NCBI RefSeq assembly: GCF_024714495.1
Contig: NZ_JAMZMJ010000001.1
Coordinates: 248,001 to 312,000 of the forward strand
Direction: 5' to 3'
From: Marinoscillum pacificum
GTDB lineage: Bacteria; Bacteroidota; Bacteroidia; Cytophagales; Cyclobacteriaceae
DNA: 64,000 nucleotides
Positions 15,862 through 26,209 of this stretch are shown piece after piece (within the stretch, counting starts at the first letter, position 1; every line of letters begins with the position of its first letter). Position numbers and translations under genes: made by a program. Under the pieces are notes generated by a model. The model made no database searches. It saw nothing but the letters and a program-made list of their open reading frames with translations, and was not told where the DNA came from.

Positions 15862-18800
15862 AATTGAAAACCGAAAGTAACACTCGGTAGGTTTTCTTCC
15901 TCAGTAAACGCCATATTAAAAGCAAATGCAAATTGATTCAAAGGAGCCAGCCACAAGCCAGCTCCTTTGCTTTGATGCCATTTGTCTGAGTTTTCACCAT
16001 CCAGCCACACTCGACCAATATCGTGAAATCCTAATAAGCCAACTGTACCAGGGAACAGGTATGTTCGGAATGAAAATAACTTTAACCGGACGTCCGTATT
16101 CTGATAAAAGCTCGTATTTCCCATAAATCGCGTTCTGCGATAACCTCTCAAATTGCTTTTGCCCAAATTGCTAGCATTGAAATACTCCAGCTGTCCATTG
16201 GTGTATTCAAAACCAGTTCTCGAAGCCAGGGTTAGCCTGGTTGGTAGTTGAGTACTTAGATAAAACCTAAACTCAGCCTGTAATTTTGAAAAATCATCGG
16301 ACCGATCATTGAGTCCGTAATAATGTTGGAAACTCGTTTTAGCAAACACACCTGAAGTAGGAATGTGCTCATGATTTCTTGTATCTGCTTGTAGTAGTGT
16401 AGATGCACCAAGGAATTGATAGCTTTCCTGCAACTCAAGGATTTCACTACCACGTTCCAGATTGATGTATTTACCAGAAACTTCATCTTCCATCTCAAAC
16501 GATATGTGCTCCGGCCCAATCTGAAAATAGCCCTTATTACCAACTTGATTTCCAATTCCAACAAAGCTTTTAGATCGCTCATAGCGAACACGGTAAAAAT
16601 CAATGGCGTCTTCTTCACTGGATGCAAATCCTGATTGACGGAAGTCGTAAACAGATTCATTTCCCAACCCAAAATAGTTCAACACTGCATAGGGTCTTTG
16701 GAGATAAAAATCGCCCACCAAGTCCCATTTACCAATCACATCGGTAAAAATGACATTGTAATACAGATTAATCGCTCCAGTGGCAAAGGCAGCGTTTCCT
16801 TTAAATTCATGCTTCTGGGCATAAGGGTCTTTTCTCCAACCTTCTTTGGTATACATGAATCCTGCACCAAGAAACAGTCCATCATCTACGTTGAACTGAG
16901 CGCTGATTAGTGGAAATAACTTATTGTATTCGAATGCGGTACGATTGTAGCGATTGATGTTCAGATTGTCCTTAAGTTTGGACCTGGTCTCTTTTGAAGT
17001 GCTTAGTTCAGTTCCTGTCTGAAGGTCATAGACTTTGGTCAACTTACTCATACCATGCACTATGGATTGGTCATCTATCACATCTTTATCTTCACCACCA
17101 ATGATTCGTATTTTGAGACCTTTTTTCGTTTCTCCATTTAACTCAAATACATCTTCACCTCCAAGACCATACAGACGAACTTCTTTGGTGATCTCATGAT
17201 CAAAAGTTCTACTATATAGCCCTTGCAAAACCTCTCCATCTTTCTTGCGCTTGTGAACTGAAACTCTGGTGTGTTGATCATCAAGACGCTCTACCAGAAA
17301 GTATTCATGCTTATTACTACCAACCACTTCTACTTCCTGAGATAAGAACTCGTAATGAATGCGAGCGAATCGCATCATGTCATCTCGTCTGGCTTTTAGA
17401 ATTCTGGCGGTTTCTTCTGCTTCTAATTGCTGAATGGTGTCGGGCCATACTTTAAATGCATCCTGGATTACCTGATCACTTAGTTCCGACTGAAGTTTAT
17501 CGATCTGTTTTTTCCAATCTTCCCAATCCAAACCATTCAAAAAAGTTCTGTCAAAGAAACGAGCACTGGCATTGAAACCAGGAGGGAAGTCCATATGCTC
17601 ATCGAATCCTTCCGTATTAGGCAAGGCGAACTTACGACTGGCAAACCAACCAAAAAGTCCCTCGTTGACAAAGAATGCCTGATCTCTATCTCGTGGAATA
17701 GGTCTCCAGTGATGCCCCTTAGGTTCTTTATCAAATCTTACCCAGCGCCACTGATCTTCATGTCGATCCCAATCAGCTATGAGCATATCGAACAAGCGGT
17801 TTTTTAAAGCAAACTCCTGATCTACTACTTCGTCATTGTCTTCATGCAACAGTTCAATGAGGTCTGGAGTACCTTCGATTTTCTCACCACCACCAAAGTG
17901 TTTATCCGCTGATGCTTCATCGTTAGGACGCTCTTCATAGAGAACAGGCAAGCCAGCAAATAGCTGTTGGTAATTTCCAAACCTTGGATCATCTGGAATG
18001 TATACTAATTTCGGATTGGCATGATAGATTCCTGCAGCATCCGCTAATGGCGGAATGGCAAATGCTCCATATGGATTGGCTGCTGAAATTTGATCCTGAA
18101 GCACATCGGCAGCTAACGTACCATAAAGTCCTGATGGTAAGAGCTTTTCGGTATATTTATCAAGCGATCTTAGAACGTACTGACGACCATCTTTAGCCTC
18201 CAGTCGAAGTGATTTCGTTTGATTTCCACCGCCAAGTTTTACTATTTCAAGACCTCCATGTTCTTTGCCAATGTTGAATACCGGCATTTCCACAGGTGCT
18301 TCCCAGGCCTCCCGGTAATTGTCACCTAACCAATATTTGTATTGCTTATTATCATTGGCATATCGATCCGAAATGGGTTCAATCACTGTGCTATCCTCAA
18401 AATCAAAATCAACAAGAGATTGAACAGGTTGAACTGATTTGGTGTAAAGCACCTCAGAGAACAGTTCTGTTTGATGATCCCCATCATAAAATGCGAGCTG
18501 GGCAGACTCACCACGAATAGTTACTTTGCCAAAACCATGAACAGATGCTGCGAATTCTGAAAACTTTCCAGGTATAACTATAGAACTCTTAGATCCACTA
18601 CCTGAAGTAATGAAGTGCATGGAATCCCGCATAATGTACTGCAGCGAATGCTCGTGCCCATTGACCCAAATCAAATGATCCATTTGACTGGCAGACTCTA
18701 ATATGGTTTTACGAATCAACCGATATTTTGGATTGGTAATATCTTGCCTGCTTCCAAGTAAACTTCTAAACCCAGGGTAAATACTACCTAGTACAGGTAG

Positions 18801-19508
18801 AGGAACCCAAAGACTTCTGTTGACATCTGTCAGAGGAAAGAGATGCTGCTTGAGTGTGTATTTACCTCCATGTTGACCATCAGAGAATATGGGGTGATGT
18901 GCAGCCACAACTACATGTTTCGTTTGATTAGCCTTGAGAATTTCATCCAATTGCGTCAATGCATCGGTGGTGGACTTTGCCAGACAATCACTTTCCTCTC
19001 CAGGTTTATCCCAAGGATGCAAAAAGTATTGAGTGTCTACAATCACTAGTGTAACAGTTTGGCTCAAGTTTATTTCTAAAGGGCCGGGACAGCCATTTCG
19101 AGGCAGGAAAACACCTTTATCACCTAAATACTCATCCACAAAGTCCTGCATGTATCCGAGGGTTTCCCATCCATGCTTGCCACCTTCATCCCAATCATGA
19201 TTTCCGGGAATAATGTAGCTTTTTCCTTTGAAAGCCTTCATTACATCCAAACTAGCCGCCAGACGTTTTTCCATTTCTTTTCGATCTGGAGCTTCTTTTG
19301 GCGGCATTCCACTAGGGTAGATGTTATCTCCAAGAAAGATCAATACATCATTCTCAGATGCTTCTTTCGTAATCTCTTGAAGGTAGGTAAGGGTTGGGTC
19401 TGGAAATTTAGGTTTTCCAGCATCACCAATGATATAAATAGATACTTCTTGCGAAAACCCCATCACAAGGGAAGTAAAACATATGAAAAGCAGTAGATAT
19501 CTTATCAT
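15858..19508 (-). CDS. Secreted metallophosphoesterase fused to an Omp85-like outer-membrane barrel
   Basis: The 1216-residue protein has a signal peptide ([14 protein letters not shown], ending near SQ at 19-20) and a calcineurin-like phosphoesterase domain at about residues 22-330. The motifs are [30 protein letters not shown] and [10 protein letters not shown] middle region of about 450 residues follows ([29 protein letters not shown]). From about residue 880 there is a beta-barrel ending in Phe (SVTFGFQF), as in BamA/surface-antigen proteins. It is probably anchored in the outer membrane with the phosphatase exposed. The start overlaps the SdiA-regulated-type gene by 4 bp (ATGA), so translation is coupled. 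Confidence 0.85.
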   Translation of the reverse strand: MIRYLLLFICFTSLVMGFSQEVSIYIIGDAGKPKFPDPTLTYLQEITKEASENDVLIFLGDNIYPSGMPPKEAPDRKEMEKRLAASLDVMKAFKGKSYIIPGNHDWDEGGKHGWETLGYMQDFVDEYLGDKGVFLPRNGCPGPLEINLSQTVTLVIVDTQYFLHPWDKPGEESDCLAKSTTDALTQLDEILKANQTKHVVVAAHHPIFSDGQHGGKYTLKQHLFPLTDVNRSLWVPLPVLGSIYPGFRSLLGSRQDITNPKYRLIRKTILESASQMDHLIWVNGHEHSLQYIMRDSMHFITSGSGSKSSIVIPGKFSEFAASVHGFGKVTIRGESAQLAFYDGDHQTELFSEVLYTKSVQPVQSLVDFDFEDSTVIEPISDRYANDNKQYKYWLGDNYREAWEAPVEMPVFNIGKEHGGLEIVKLGGGNQTKSLRLEAKDGRQYVLRSLDKYTEKLLPSGLYGTLAADVLQDQISAANPYGAFAIPPLADAAGIYHANPKLVYIPDDPRFGNYQQLFAGLPVLYEERPNDEASADKHFGGGEKIEGTPDLIELLHEDNDEVVDQEFALKNRLFDMLIADWDRHEDQWRWVRFDKEPKGHHWRPIPRDRDQAFFVNEGLFGWFASRKFALPNTEGFDEHMDFPPGFNASARFFDRTFLNGLDWEDWKKQIDKLQSELSDQVIQDAFKVWPDTIQQLEAEETARILKARRDDMMRFARIHYEFLSQEVEVVGSNKHEYFLVERLDDQHTRVSVHKRKKDGEVLQGLYSRTFDHEITKEVRLYGLGGEDVFELNGETKKGLKIRIIGGEDKDVIDDQSIVHGMSKLTKVYDLQTGTELSTSKETRSKLKDNLNINRYNRTAFEYNKLFPLISAQFNVDDGLFLGAGFMYTKEGWRKDPYAQKHEFKGNAAFATGAINLYYNVIFTDVIGKWDLVGDFYLQRPYAVLNYFGLGNESVYDFRQSGFASSEEDAIDFYRVRYERSKSFVGIGNQVGNKGYFQIGPEHISFEMEDEVSGKYINLERGSEILELQESYQFLGASTLLQADTRNHEHIPTSGVFAKTSFQHYYGLNDRSDDFSKLQAEFRFYLSTQLPTRLTLASRTGFEYTNGQLEYFNASNLGKSNLRGYRRTRFMGNTSFYQNTDVRLKLFSFRTYLFPGTVGLLGFHDIGRVWLDGENSDKWHQSKGAGLWLAPLNQFAFAFNMAFTEEENLPSVTFGFQF

Positions 19509-20446
19509 TTACGCTTCGGTTTGAATAAAACGATATATCCACGATCTCCTTCACCTTCAGAGCAGATGTAAAGATTTCCTTTACTGTCGAAAACGATGCC
19601 TTCAGGCTGGCTTAATATCCGAGGAGCAATAGGGTAGGTTGCCTTGATTGTGCCCATATCGTCTAAGACAATCAACATCTTTCCAACTGAAGCGAGCAAG
19701 TAATAATATCCATCCAATGGATTGTAGGCAATTCCTGATGGTTCAAACTTGATCCTGTCTTTATCGTAGGTATAATCACGATTCGCTTCAAAGAAGGTAT
19801 CCATTTGGCCAGCAGTTAACTCGTACACAGGATTACGTACCAACTCCTTTGAACGTATATCGAACTCGTAGACCGTTTTACCTTTTGCGTTGATTCCTTT
19901 AATATCCTCTTCCTCTTTACAGCTGATCATCAAGCGCCCTGATTTGGGATTATAACCCAAACCTTCTGTATCGTTTTTCTTACTTAATGGATTTTCATAC
20001 TTTATAGGCTTTTGCGCAATATCCAAGGTAGTGTAAGGAAATTGGTACAAATCACCATCACTTTCCAGCACATAGATGGTATCACTCACAATCTCAATTC
20101 CTTCAAAATCTCCCGGATCGCTAAATGTGATCGCATTGACTATTTTCCGTGATATTAAGTCATATTCATAGACTCTACCACCTTCATCTTCCACACAAAG
20201 AATTCGCATGTCATTGTACAATGTTAGACCTGAAACCTCAGTAAGAACATATGGTAAAAAATGTTTATCATCGGGTCTTTTCAAATCATAATAAACATTC
20301 ACATTATCAGTTATTAAAAACAGGCTGTCTGCTTTTTCTCGTAAAGGAATGGTGGAACAGCTCGTAGACATGCTGATAGTCAACAACATGCCCGCACAAG
20401 ATGTGATCATAAGAACCAGAATGCTTTTAATATTGTATAAATACAT
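19505..20446 (-). CDS. SdiA-regulated-domain lipoprotein
   Basis: The 313-residue protein has a signal sequence ending in ISMSTSCS (lipobox Cys near residue 30). A beta-propeller of the SdiA-regulated family follows: LTEVSGLTLYNDMRILCVEDEGGRVYEYD, SDPGDFEGIEIVSDTIYVLESDGDLYQF, NDTEGLGYNPKSGRLMISCKE, and LSQPEGIVFDSKGNLYICSEG. The repeated Glu-Gly and Asp positions could bind calcium. It is likely displayed on a membrane. It is translationally coupled to the metallophosphoesterase-barrel gene, which suggests a joint surface function, perhaps phosphate or phosphoester handling. The function of the family is not known. Confidence 0.78.
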   Translation of the reverse strand: MYLYNIKSILVLMITSCAGMLLTISMSTSCSTIPLREKADSLFLITDNVNVYYDLKRPDDKHFLPYVLTEVSGLTLYNDMRILCVEDEGGRVYEYDLISRKIVNAITFSDPGDFEGIEIVSDTIYVLESDGDLYQFPYTTLDIAQKPIKYENPLSKKNDTEGLGYNPKSGRLMISCKEEEDIKGINAKGKTVYEFDIRSKELVRNPVYELTAGQMDTFFEANRDYTYDKDRIKFEPSGIAYNPLDGYYYLLASVGKMLIVLDDMGTIKATYPIAPRILSQPEGIVFDSKGNLYICSEGEGDRGYIVLFKPKRK

Positions 20447-20495
20447 GAAGGACTTGCCGGTATATCAATGTAAATATGCTATTTTCAAACTCTAA

Positions 20496-21725
20496 ATGGC
20501 GGATTCTAAGTCACAAATAATTGATCAAGTAAAGCATTTTGCTGAATCTATTCTGGTAGATCTACCTTCAGAATTGAAATATCATTCTGTAGATCATACG
20601 AGAGATGTGGTAAAAGCGACGAAAGAAATTGCTGAAAATAGTCAGGTTTCTGATGCCGATTCCATGATTGTCGAAATGGCTGCCTGGTTTCATGATCTGG
20701 GTTATAGTAAGTCACTGGATAACCACGAAGAAGCTAGCGCCGAGATTGCTCTGGAATACATGTCATCAATTGGCTTACCAGATGAAGATGCTGCCCGGGT
20801 GATTGGGTGTATTATGGCAACCAAAATGCCTCAAAATCCAAGAAACATCCTGGAAGAAATCTTATGTGATGCAGATTTGGTTCATTTAGCAAAGGAGAAC
20901 TATTGCGAAAAGTCTGAGTTGCTGCAAGAAGAACTACAAGAGCTTCGAGGTAAGGAGATTTCGGACGTGGATTGGTATCAGGGCAATATTCACTTCATCA
21001 ACGAGCACAGCTTTTTCACAGATTACGCCAAAAACCGATTCAAAGAAGCTGTAGCTGCTAACCTGCAAAAAGTAAACGAAAGGCTGTCTAAAATGTCGGA
21101 ACCGAAAAAGGATATCCAATCTCTTGAAAAGGAGGTTGAGAAACTTCAGAAGAAACTAAACAAAGCAAAAGAGAAAGATAAATCTCCATCAAGAGGTATC
21201 GAGACCATGTTTCGTTTAACTTCTAAAAATCACCTGGACCTGAGTAGTATGGCAGACACGAAGGCTAACATCATGATCTCGGTGAATTCCATTATTCTTT
21301 CTGTAGTGGTTTCCTTACTTTTTAGGAAGTTAGAAGAGTACCCGCATTATACCATTCCTGCAATTCTACTGACCATTGTCTGTTTGACAACCATTGTATT
21401 TGCCATTCTGGCGACGTTACCCAATGTATCAAAAGGAACCTTTACTGAGGATGATATCTTGAATAAGAAGACTAACCTTTTGTTTTTTGGCAACTTCCAC
21501 AAAATGGATTTAGACAAGTACCAATGGGGAATGAAAGAGATGATGAAAGATGCTGATTACCTGTACACCAGTTTAATTAAAGACATCTATTATCTAGGCG
21601 TTGTTTTAGGTAGAAAGTACAAGTTGTTACGGGTATCTTACTCCGTTTTCATGTTTGGCTTCGTGATTTCGATACTTGCATTTGTAATCGCTGAGGTGTT
21701 TTTCAAGCTTCCAACGCCATACTAA
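20496..21725 (+). CDS. HD phosphohydrolase domain fused to Pycsar-type transmembrane (PycTM) domain
   Basis: The N-terminal HD domain (about residues 10-190) keeps the metal-binding set: His30 and His34 in KYHSVDHT, the His66-Asp67 doublet in WFHDLGY, and the CDADL Asp. A Lys/Glu-rich coiled coil follows (about 200-235). The C-terminal 170 residues hold a PycTM-like membrane module: SSMADTKANIMISVNSIILS, three clear helices, and DYLYTSLIKDIYYLGVVLG. PycTM domains are known as membrane-damaging effectors of Pycsar anti-phage systems, which respond to cyclic pyrimidine nucleotides. The opposing gene, overlapping by 4 bp, is a nucleotide cyclase. HD-PycTM fusions may instead be signalling phosphohydrolases. 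Confidence 0.83.
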   Translation: MADSKSQIIDQVKHFAESILVDLPSELKYHSVDHTRDVVKATKEIAENSQVSDADSMIVEMAAWFHDLGYSKSLDNHEEASAEIALEYMSSIGLPDEDAARVIGCIMATKMPQNPRNILEEILCDADLVHLAKENYCEKSELLQEELQELRGKEISDVDWYQGNIHFINEHSFFTDYAKNRFKEAVAANLQKVNERLSKMSEPKKDIQSLEKEVEKLQKKLNKAKEKDKSPSRGIETMFRLTSKNHLDLSSMADTKANIMISVNSIILSVVVSLLFRKLEEYPHYTIPAILLTIVCLTTIVFAILATLPNVSKGTFTEDDILNKKTNLLFFGNFHKMDLDKYQWGMKEMMKDADYLYTSLIKDIYYLGVVLGRKYKLLRVSYSVFMFGFVISILAFVIAEVFFKLPTPY

Positions 21726-23011
21726 AATACTTGAACCACTTCGATCTCTTCATCTAGTCCTTTCATTTTCACATGACCAATTGGCTTGAAGTCTTGAACT
21801 TCTTCTTTGATTAGATCAAAGAATAATCTTGAGACAAGTACTCGAGTATTTAAGTCTTTGTTCAACTGTTCGATTCGGGAAGCAATAATTACAGGGGTAC
21901 CAGATACAGATAACTGTTTTCTGGTTTCCGTGCCTATGTTACCGATGAATACCTCACCGCTATGTAATCCCAAACCGATATCGATCGATTCATACTGAGG
22001 ATAATCCTTTTTGAACTCTTCCAGAAAGGAAAGAATATTTTTGACAGCCATCCATGCACAGAAGTAATGAGTTCTATCAGTTACCGGAGCTCCGAAAGTA
22101 GCCATGATTCCATCCCCCATGATTTGGTTAACAGTTCCTTTGGAATTGTTAATGATCTCAATGACAGGAGCGAAGAAGGCATTCTGAAACTTATTCACCT
22201 CATCTGGGGATAAGTGTTGTACACGTTGTGTAAAATCACGAATATCCAGAAACATCACCGTCACTTCCATCTTGGCGGTATAATCACTTTCTTGTTTCAG
22301 CACACCCACCATTTCCTTGGAGATCTGCTGATTAAATAAGCCTTCTATGTTCTCTTTCTCTTGAATCTGATCATACGTGCTGCGCATTCTCTTTTTTAAT
22401 TCATGCGCTACAAATCCAGCACAGATTCCTGCCATTAAAAACATGAACGAACGGATCTGATAGACCACCAGTGGCAAGTGAAACTGAATAGGATAGGCGT
22501 CAGTCACCCACATGGTATACCAACTGATAAAAATAGAAACCAAAATGCCCATCAACACACTGATCCAGAAATCGAGATGTAATGACGATACAATGATAAT
22601 TACGAAATAGATAAAAGTCATTGGCGAATCCAGAAAGATGGAAGTCTTTTCCATAGAAGACTCCATTACCAACCAAATAGAGGGCAATGACACTTCCATT
22701 AAAACGGTATAGTAGAAATACCAACGAGAGAGTTTTAGCCCCTTTTTTTCTATCCAGATAACATACTTTTTGCCAAGGAAAAACAATCCCATCATCACAA
22801 ATGTGAAGAATATGATCAATGGGTAAGAAGCGGGATTGGTAAAAGTGTCTCGAAGGATATCCAGATGTTCTACCTGGAAAATGACAGCTACAACTGAAGC
22901 CACAATCAAAAAAGCGATAAAAACATCCAATCGACGTTTTTCGGTCTTGATCAGCTCAGAATTAAAAAATCTCTCACGCACAGACAGATCTGCAGCTCGC
23001 TTACTTATCAT
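21722..23011 (-). CDS. Membrane-bound class III nucleotide cyclase
   Basis: The 429-residue protein has about six transmembrane helices in its first 205 residues and a linker helix. A class III cyclase domain follows at about 245-429. Both metal Asp residues are present (MFLDIRDFT, Asp256; MGDGIMATFG, Asp300), as is the GTPVIIASRIEQL segment. The residue usually Lys in adenylate cyclases is Gln296, and the companion Asp aligns with Ser, so the base specificity cannot be read as ATP. It lies tail-to-tail with the HD-PycTM gene, and no terminator separates them. It could make the signal that the HD-PycTM protein senses or degrades. Confidence 0.86.
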   Translation of the reverse strand: MISKRAADLSVRERFFNSELIKTEKRRLDVFIAFLIVASVVAVIFQVEHLDILRDTFTNPASYPLIIFFTFVMMGLFFLGKKYVIWIEKKGLKLSRWYFYYTVLMEVSLPSIWLVMESSMEKTSIFLDSPMTFIYFVIIIVSSLHLDFWISVLMGILVSIFISWYTMWVTDAYPIQFHLPLVVYQIRSFMFLMAGICAGFVAHELKKRMRSTYDQIQEKENIEGLFNQQISKEMVGVLKQESDYTAKMEVTVMFLDIRDFTQRVQHLSPDEVNKFQNAFFAPVIEIINNSKGTVNQIMGDGIMATFGAPVTDRTHYFCAWMAVKNILSFLEEFKKDYPQYESIDIGLGLHSGEVFIGNIGTETRKQLSVSGTPVIIASRIEQLNKDLNTRVLVSRLFFDLIKEEVQDFKPIGHVKMKGLDEEIEVVQVF

Positions 23012-23132
23012 TCAGTTTGGTTGGTCACAAATTCCATCATTTGATGATGAAATCTTATAGTCGTACGATCTAAATAAAACAATTGTTTTCATTCAGACGA
23101 ATGAAACATCAAAATGTGCGATTTAAAAACAA

Positions 23133-23158
23133 AAAAGCCGAACAATTGTCCGGCTTTT
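23133..23158. terminator. Intrinsic terminator after pckA
   Basis: AAAAGCCGAACA pairs with TGTCCGGCTTTT (one mismatch) just past the pckA stop, and the minus strand continues into a T run. It closes the long minus-strand unit that begins with susC. Confidence 0.85.
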
Positions 23159-23162
23159 AACT

Positions 23163-24779
23163 TTAGAATTTAAGGTTTTGTTGTGGTTCTCCCTTCAAAA
23201 TCGAATCATCTGATTGATCTCGATACTTATCAAAATTCCTTTGAAACTTCAGGACAAGCTCATTAGCTTTTTTATAAAAAGCTTCATCATTCTTCCAAGT
23301 TTCTCTAGGACTTAGTATTTCAGAAGGCACTCCAGGACAGGTTGTAGGTATCTCAGATCCAAACAAGGAATGCGTGCGGTAACCCACATTACTCAATACA
23401 CCATTGAGTGCAGCTGTGATCATTGCTCGAGTGTACTTTAGTTTAATTCTACTTCCAACTCCATATGGTCCATTAGTCCAACCAGTATTCACTAGCCATA
23501 CATTGGTGTCATTGGCTTCTAATTTCTGACCAAGAAGTTCTGCATATTTCGCTGGATGTAGAGGCATAAATGGAGCTCCAAAACAAGCAGAGAACACTGG
23601 AACGGGCTCCGTAATACCGTCTTCAGTACCCGCCACTTTGGAGGTATAACCAGAGATAAAATGGTACATGGCTTGTGACGTGGATAGCTTTTGAATAGGA
23701 GGGATTACACCAAAGGCATCACAGGTCAGAAAGAAAATATTCTTGGGGATTCCGCCAATTGATGGACTTAAGGCATTTGGTATATGATGTAGAGGGTAAG
23801 AGACCCTTGTGTTTTCTGTTACTGATGTATTGTCAAAATCCACTTTACGATCGTTTTCAATGAACCTGGTATTTTCTAATATGGCTCCAAATTTGATTGC
23901 ACGATAAATCTCAGGTTCATTTTCTTCTGTCAGACCGATGGTCTTGGCATAACAACCTCCCTCAAAATTAAACACATTTTGATCAGTCCACCCGTGTTCA
24001 TCGTCACCAATCAATAGACGATTTGGATCAGCAGAAAGAGTGGTCTTTCCTGTTCCAGATAATCCAAAGAATATAGCCGTATCTCGATCTTCTTTGCCAA
24101 TATTGGCTGAACAGTGCATTGGGAAAACCTGGTCATTAATCGGAAGTAAGTAGTTGAGAACTGAAAATATTCCTTTTTTCATTTCTCCAGAATAGCCTGT
24201 ACCTCCGATCAAAATGATTCTTTTGGTCAGATTGATGATGGCAAAATTTGGCTGTCTGGTTCCGTCAGTTTCTGGGTCTGCCTCAAACGCAGGGCAATTA
24301 ATAATAGTAAAATTGGGTTCAAATGATTTAAGCTGGTATTCTTCAGGGCGGATGAACATGTTATAGCAAAATAGACTGTGCCATGCTTCAGTATTAACTA
24401 CTCTGAGTTTGATACGATGCGTCTTATCGGCTCCCGCAAATGCATCTCTCACATAGACCTTCTTATCTGCTAAGAAACCAAGCATTTTAGCATGGAGTCT
24501 ATCAAAGCTTTCAGTTGAAATGGGAATATTGATATCTCCCCACCAAACGTTTTCTGCAGTTAAATTATCTTTTACAATATACCTGTCTTTTGGAGACCTG
24601 CCTGTAAATCTACCTGTATCGCACATCAAGGCACCCGTTTCACTAAGCACACCTTCCATATTTTGAAGTGCAGCTTCTGTAAGTTCTGATGGGCTTAGGT
24701 TCCAATGAGCTTCTTTTACTTGTTTTATGCCAATAGAAGTCAAGCTGGACTTAGATGACTTAATTCCAAATTCTATCAT
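23163..24779 (-). CDS. pckA: Phosphoenolpyruvate carboxykinase (ATP)
   Basis: The 538-residue enzyme matches ATP-type PEPCK. It has FTGRSPKDRYIV, the P-loop GLSGTGKTTLSAD (kinase-1a), DDEHGW (kinase-2), and the TEPVPVFSACFGAPFMPLHP and NTGWTNGPYGVGSRI blocks. It converts oxaloacetate to phosphoenolpyruvate in the cytoplasm, the entry to gluconeogenesis from organic acids. It starts only 39 bp after the secreted esterase gene on the same strand, and no terminator is seen between them. It therefore appears to be the last gene of a susCD-type uptake unit, which is unusual for this housekeeping enzyme. Confidence 0.96.
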   Translation of the reverse strand: MIEFGIKSSKSSLTSIGIKQVKEAHWNLSPSELTEAALQNMEGVLSETGALMCDTGRFTGRSPKDRYIVKDNLTAENVWWGDINIPISTESFDRLHAKMLGFLADKKVYVRDAFAGADKTHRIKLRVVNTEAWHSLFCYNMFIRPEEYQLKSFEPNFTIINCPAFEADPETDGTRQPNFAIINLTKRIILIGGTGYSGEMKKGIFSVLNYLLPINDQVFPMHCSANIGKEDRDTAIFFGLSGTGKTTLSADPNRLLIGDDEHGWTDQNVFNFEGGCYAKTIGLTEENEPEIYRAIKFGAILENTRFIENDRKVDFDNTSVTENTRVSYPLHHIPNALSPSIGGIPKNIFFLTCDAFGVIPPIQKLSTSQAMYHFISGYTSKVAGTEDGITEPVPVFSACFGAPFMPLHPAKYAELLGQKLEANDTNVWLVNTGWTNGPYGVGSRIKLKYTRAMITAALNGVLSNVGYRTHSLFGSEIPTTCPGVPSEILSPRETWKNDEAFYKKANELVLKFQRNFDKYRDQSDDSILKGEPQQNLKF

Positions 24780-24818
24780 TGAAGATGTATATGTTTTTTG
24801 ATTAATAATGAGCTAAGA

Positions 24819-26171
24819 CTACTTGATTAAATCAGTTAGTAAGGCTTTGAAGGAGTCTGATTTGTACATTCCTTCTCCATCATGTCCGATGGATTCGACA
24901 ATTACCCTTGAGTGTTGGTTTTCTGGAAAGAACTCATTCATAAAGGCATACCGGTTTTCTCCGCGTTGATATCTGGAAGAACCCAGTAGTGTTGCTTTGC
25001 AATTAGTGGTGTTTAACGCCGGATCGTTACTCGTATCATTACCTAGCAGATAGGTCAAAGATCTTCCTGCAAATCGGTTGTTAACTTGTTCTTCATCAAT
25101 CCCAGATATATAGGAAGGATGGTTCGTGAAACCGTATGGCCAACTGTTATAACCACTGCAATCCTCTGGTATATAGAATGTCTGAGTACTTTCATTGTAT
25201 CGGTAATCAAGCGGATAATAAAAGTATTGACTGTTGGCTACCACGTAATTTATTTTAGGGTCAATTAACTCTTCAGTGGAATTTGCCAAAGCATACATGT
25301 CAGTAAACATGGCCCCAGAGGAATGACCAGTTATGATTACATTCTCCATCACAGGAAAATGATTTTTGTTATTCAATAACCCTAACAAACTATCTATAGC
25401 CACAAAAGAACTAATATTAGTGGAACCACTGGTGTTGCCGCCTTCCCTCCAGGCAGAAGAGGACCAGTACATATCACTAGAAGACGTATTGCTGGCATCT
25501 CTAAACCATGGAGCAATTAATAAGGTGGATTCACTAAGGTTGAGGTCATCAAGACTAGCAGATACGAATTGATAATAGTTATCCGCATCTCTATTTTGTC
25601 CATGGACGACAATAATTGCCTGCTTGAGGTCTTCCCATGCTGCGTTTTCAAGGTCGAATGGATAATTAGCGTATACCCAAAATGAAACTTCAGCCCCATT
25701 TATATTCCACTCAACACTCTCAAGGCAATCTACGGTGCCTCTACAAGGAGCCATCGAACGAATTACATCATCTTCCAATGTTCTGAATTCCAATTGAATT
25801 GACTTCTCCAGTGAAGCACCATCGCCAGTGAGGACTTCCGATGCAATAGTGAACACATATCTAGTATTATAATCTAGTGTAGCCTCTATGGTTGCTTTAG
25901 ATCCAGCATTTGATAATTGAACAAGAACCTCCACAGAAGTGCTGTTGCTTTCAATTGAAATGGCACTCTTTAACGCGGTTAAATCTACCGCTTTACCAAA
26001 GACGATTTCGATCTTTAGATCTTTAGGTATGTTGTTCAGGTCGTCTTCAAATGAATAGCCATTGATTGATGAACTAACTACCTCAATAGTACTGGTTGCG
26101 TCATCTTCTTTGCAGCCATAGGCTAGAATGAAAACTATGAAAGATAATAAAAGGAAATCTGTTTTCTTCAT
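24819..26171 (-). CDS. Secreted lipoprotein esterase with N-terminal Ig-like domain
   Basis: An ATG at 26171 gives 450 residues starting MKKTDFLLLSFIVFILAYGC with a lipobox Cys near residue 20. Longer forms (to 26270) would put 33 residues before this signal and run into the upstream gene. An Ig-like domain (about residues 25-130) precedes an alpha/beta hydrolase. The latter has VVHGQNRDADNYYQF, the nucleophile elbow GHSSG (Ser near residue 284), and a late IGHDGEGM with a candidate catalytic His. It probably cleaves an ester at the cell surface. It lies between the LTD protein and pckA in the uptake unit. Confidence 0.8.
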   Translation of the reverse strand: MKKTDFLLLSFIVFILAYGCKEDDATSTIEVVSSSINGYSFEDDLNNIPKDLKIEIVFGKAVDLTALKSAISIESNSTSVEVLVQLSNAGSKATIEATLDYNTRYVFTIASEVLTGDGASLEKSIQLEFRTLEDDVIRSMAPCRGTVDCLESVEWNINGAEVSFWVYANYPFDLENAAWEDLKQAIIVVHGQNRDADNYYQFVSASLDDLNLSESTLLIAPWFRDASNTSSSDMYWSSSAWREGGNTSGSTNISSFVAIDSLLGLLNNKNHFPVMENVIITGHSSGAMFTDMYALANSTEELIDPKINYVVANSQYFYYPLDYRYNESTQTFYIPEDCSGYNSWPYGFTNHPSYISGIDEEQVNNRFAGRSLTYLLGNDTSNDPALNTTNCKATLLGSSRYQRGENRYAFMNEFFPENQHSRVIVESIGHDGEGMYKSDSFKALLTDLIK

Positions 26172-26209
26172 AAAAGGAGTGGGGTTGGAAGTACCAACCC
26201 CTAATTTAG

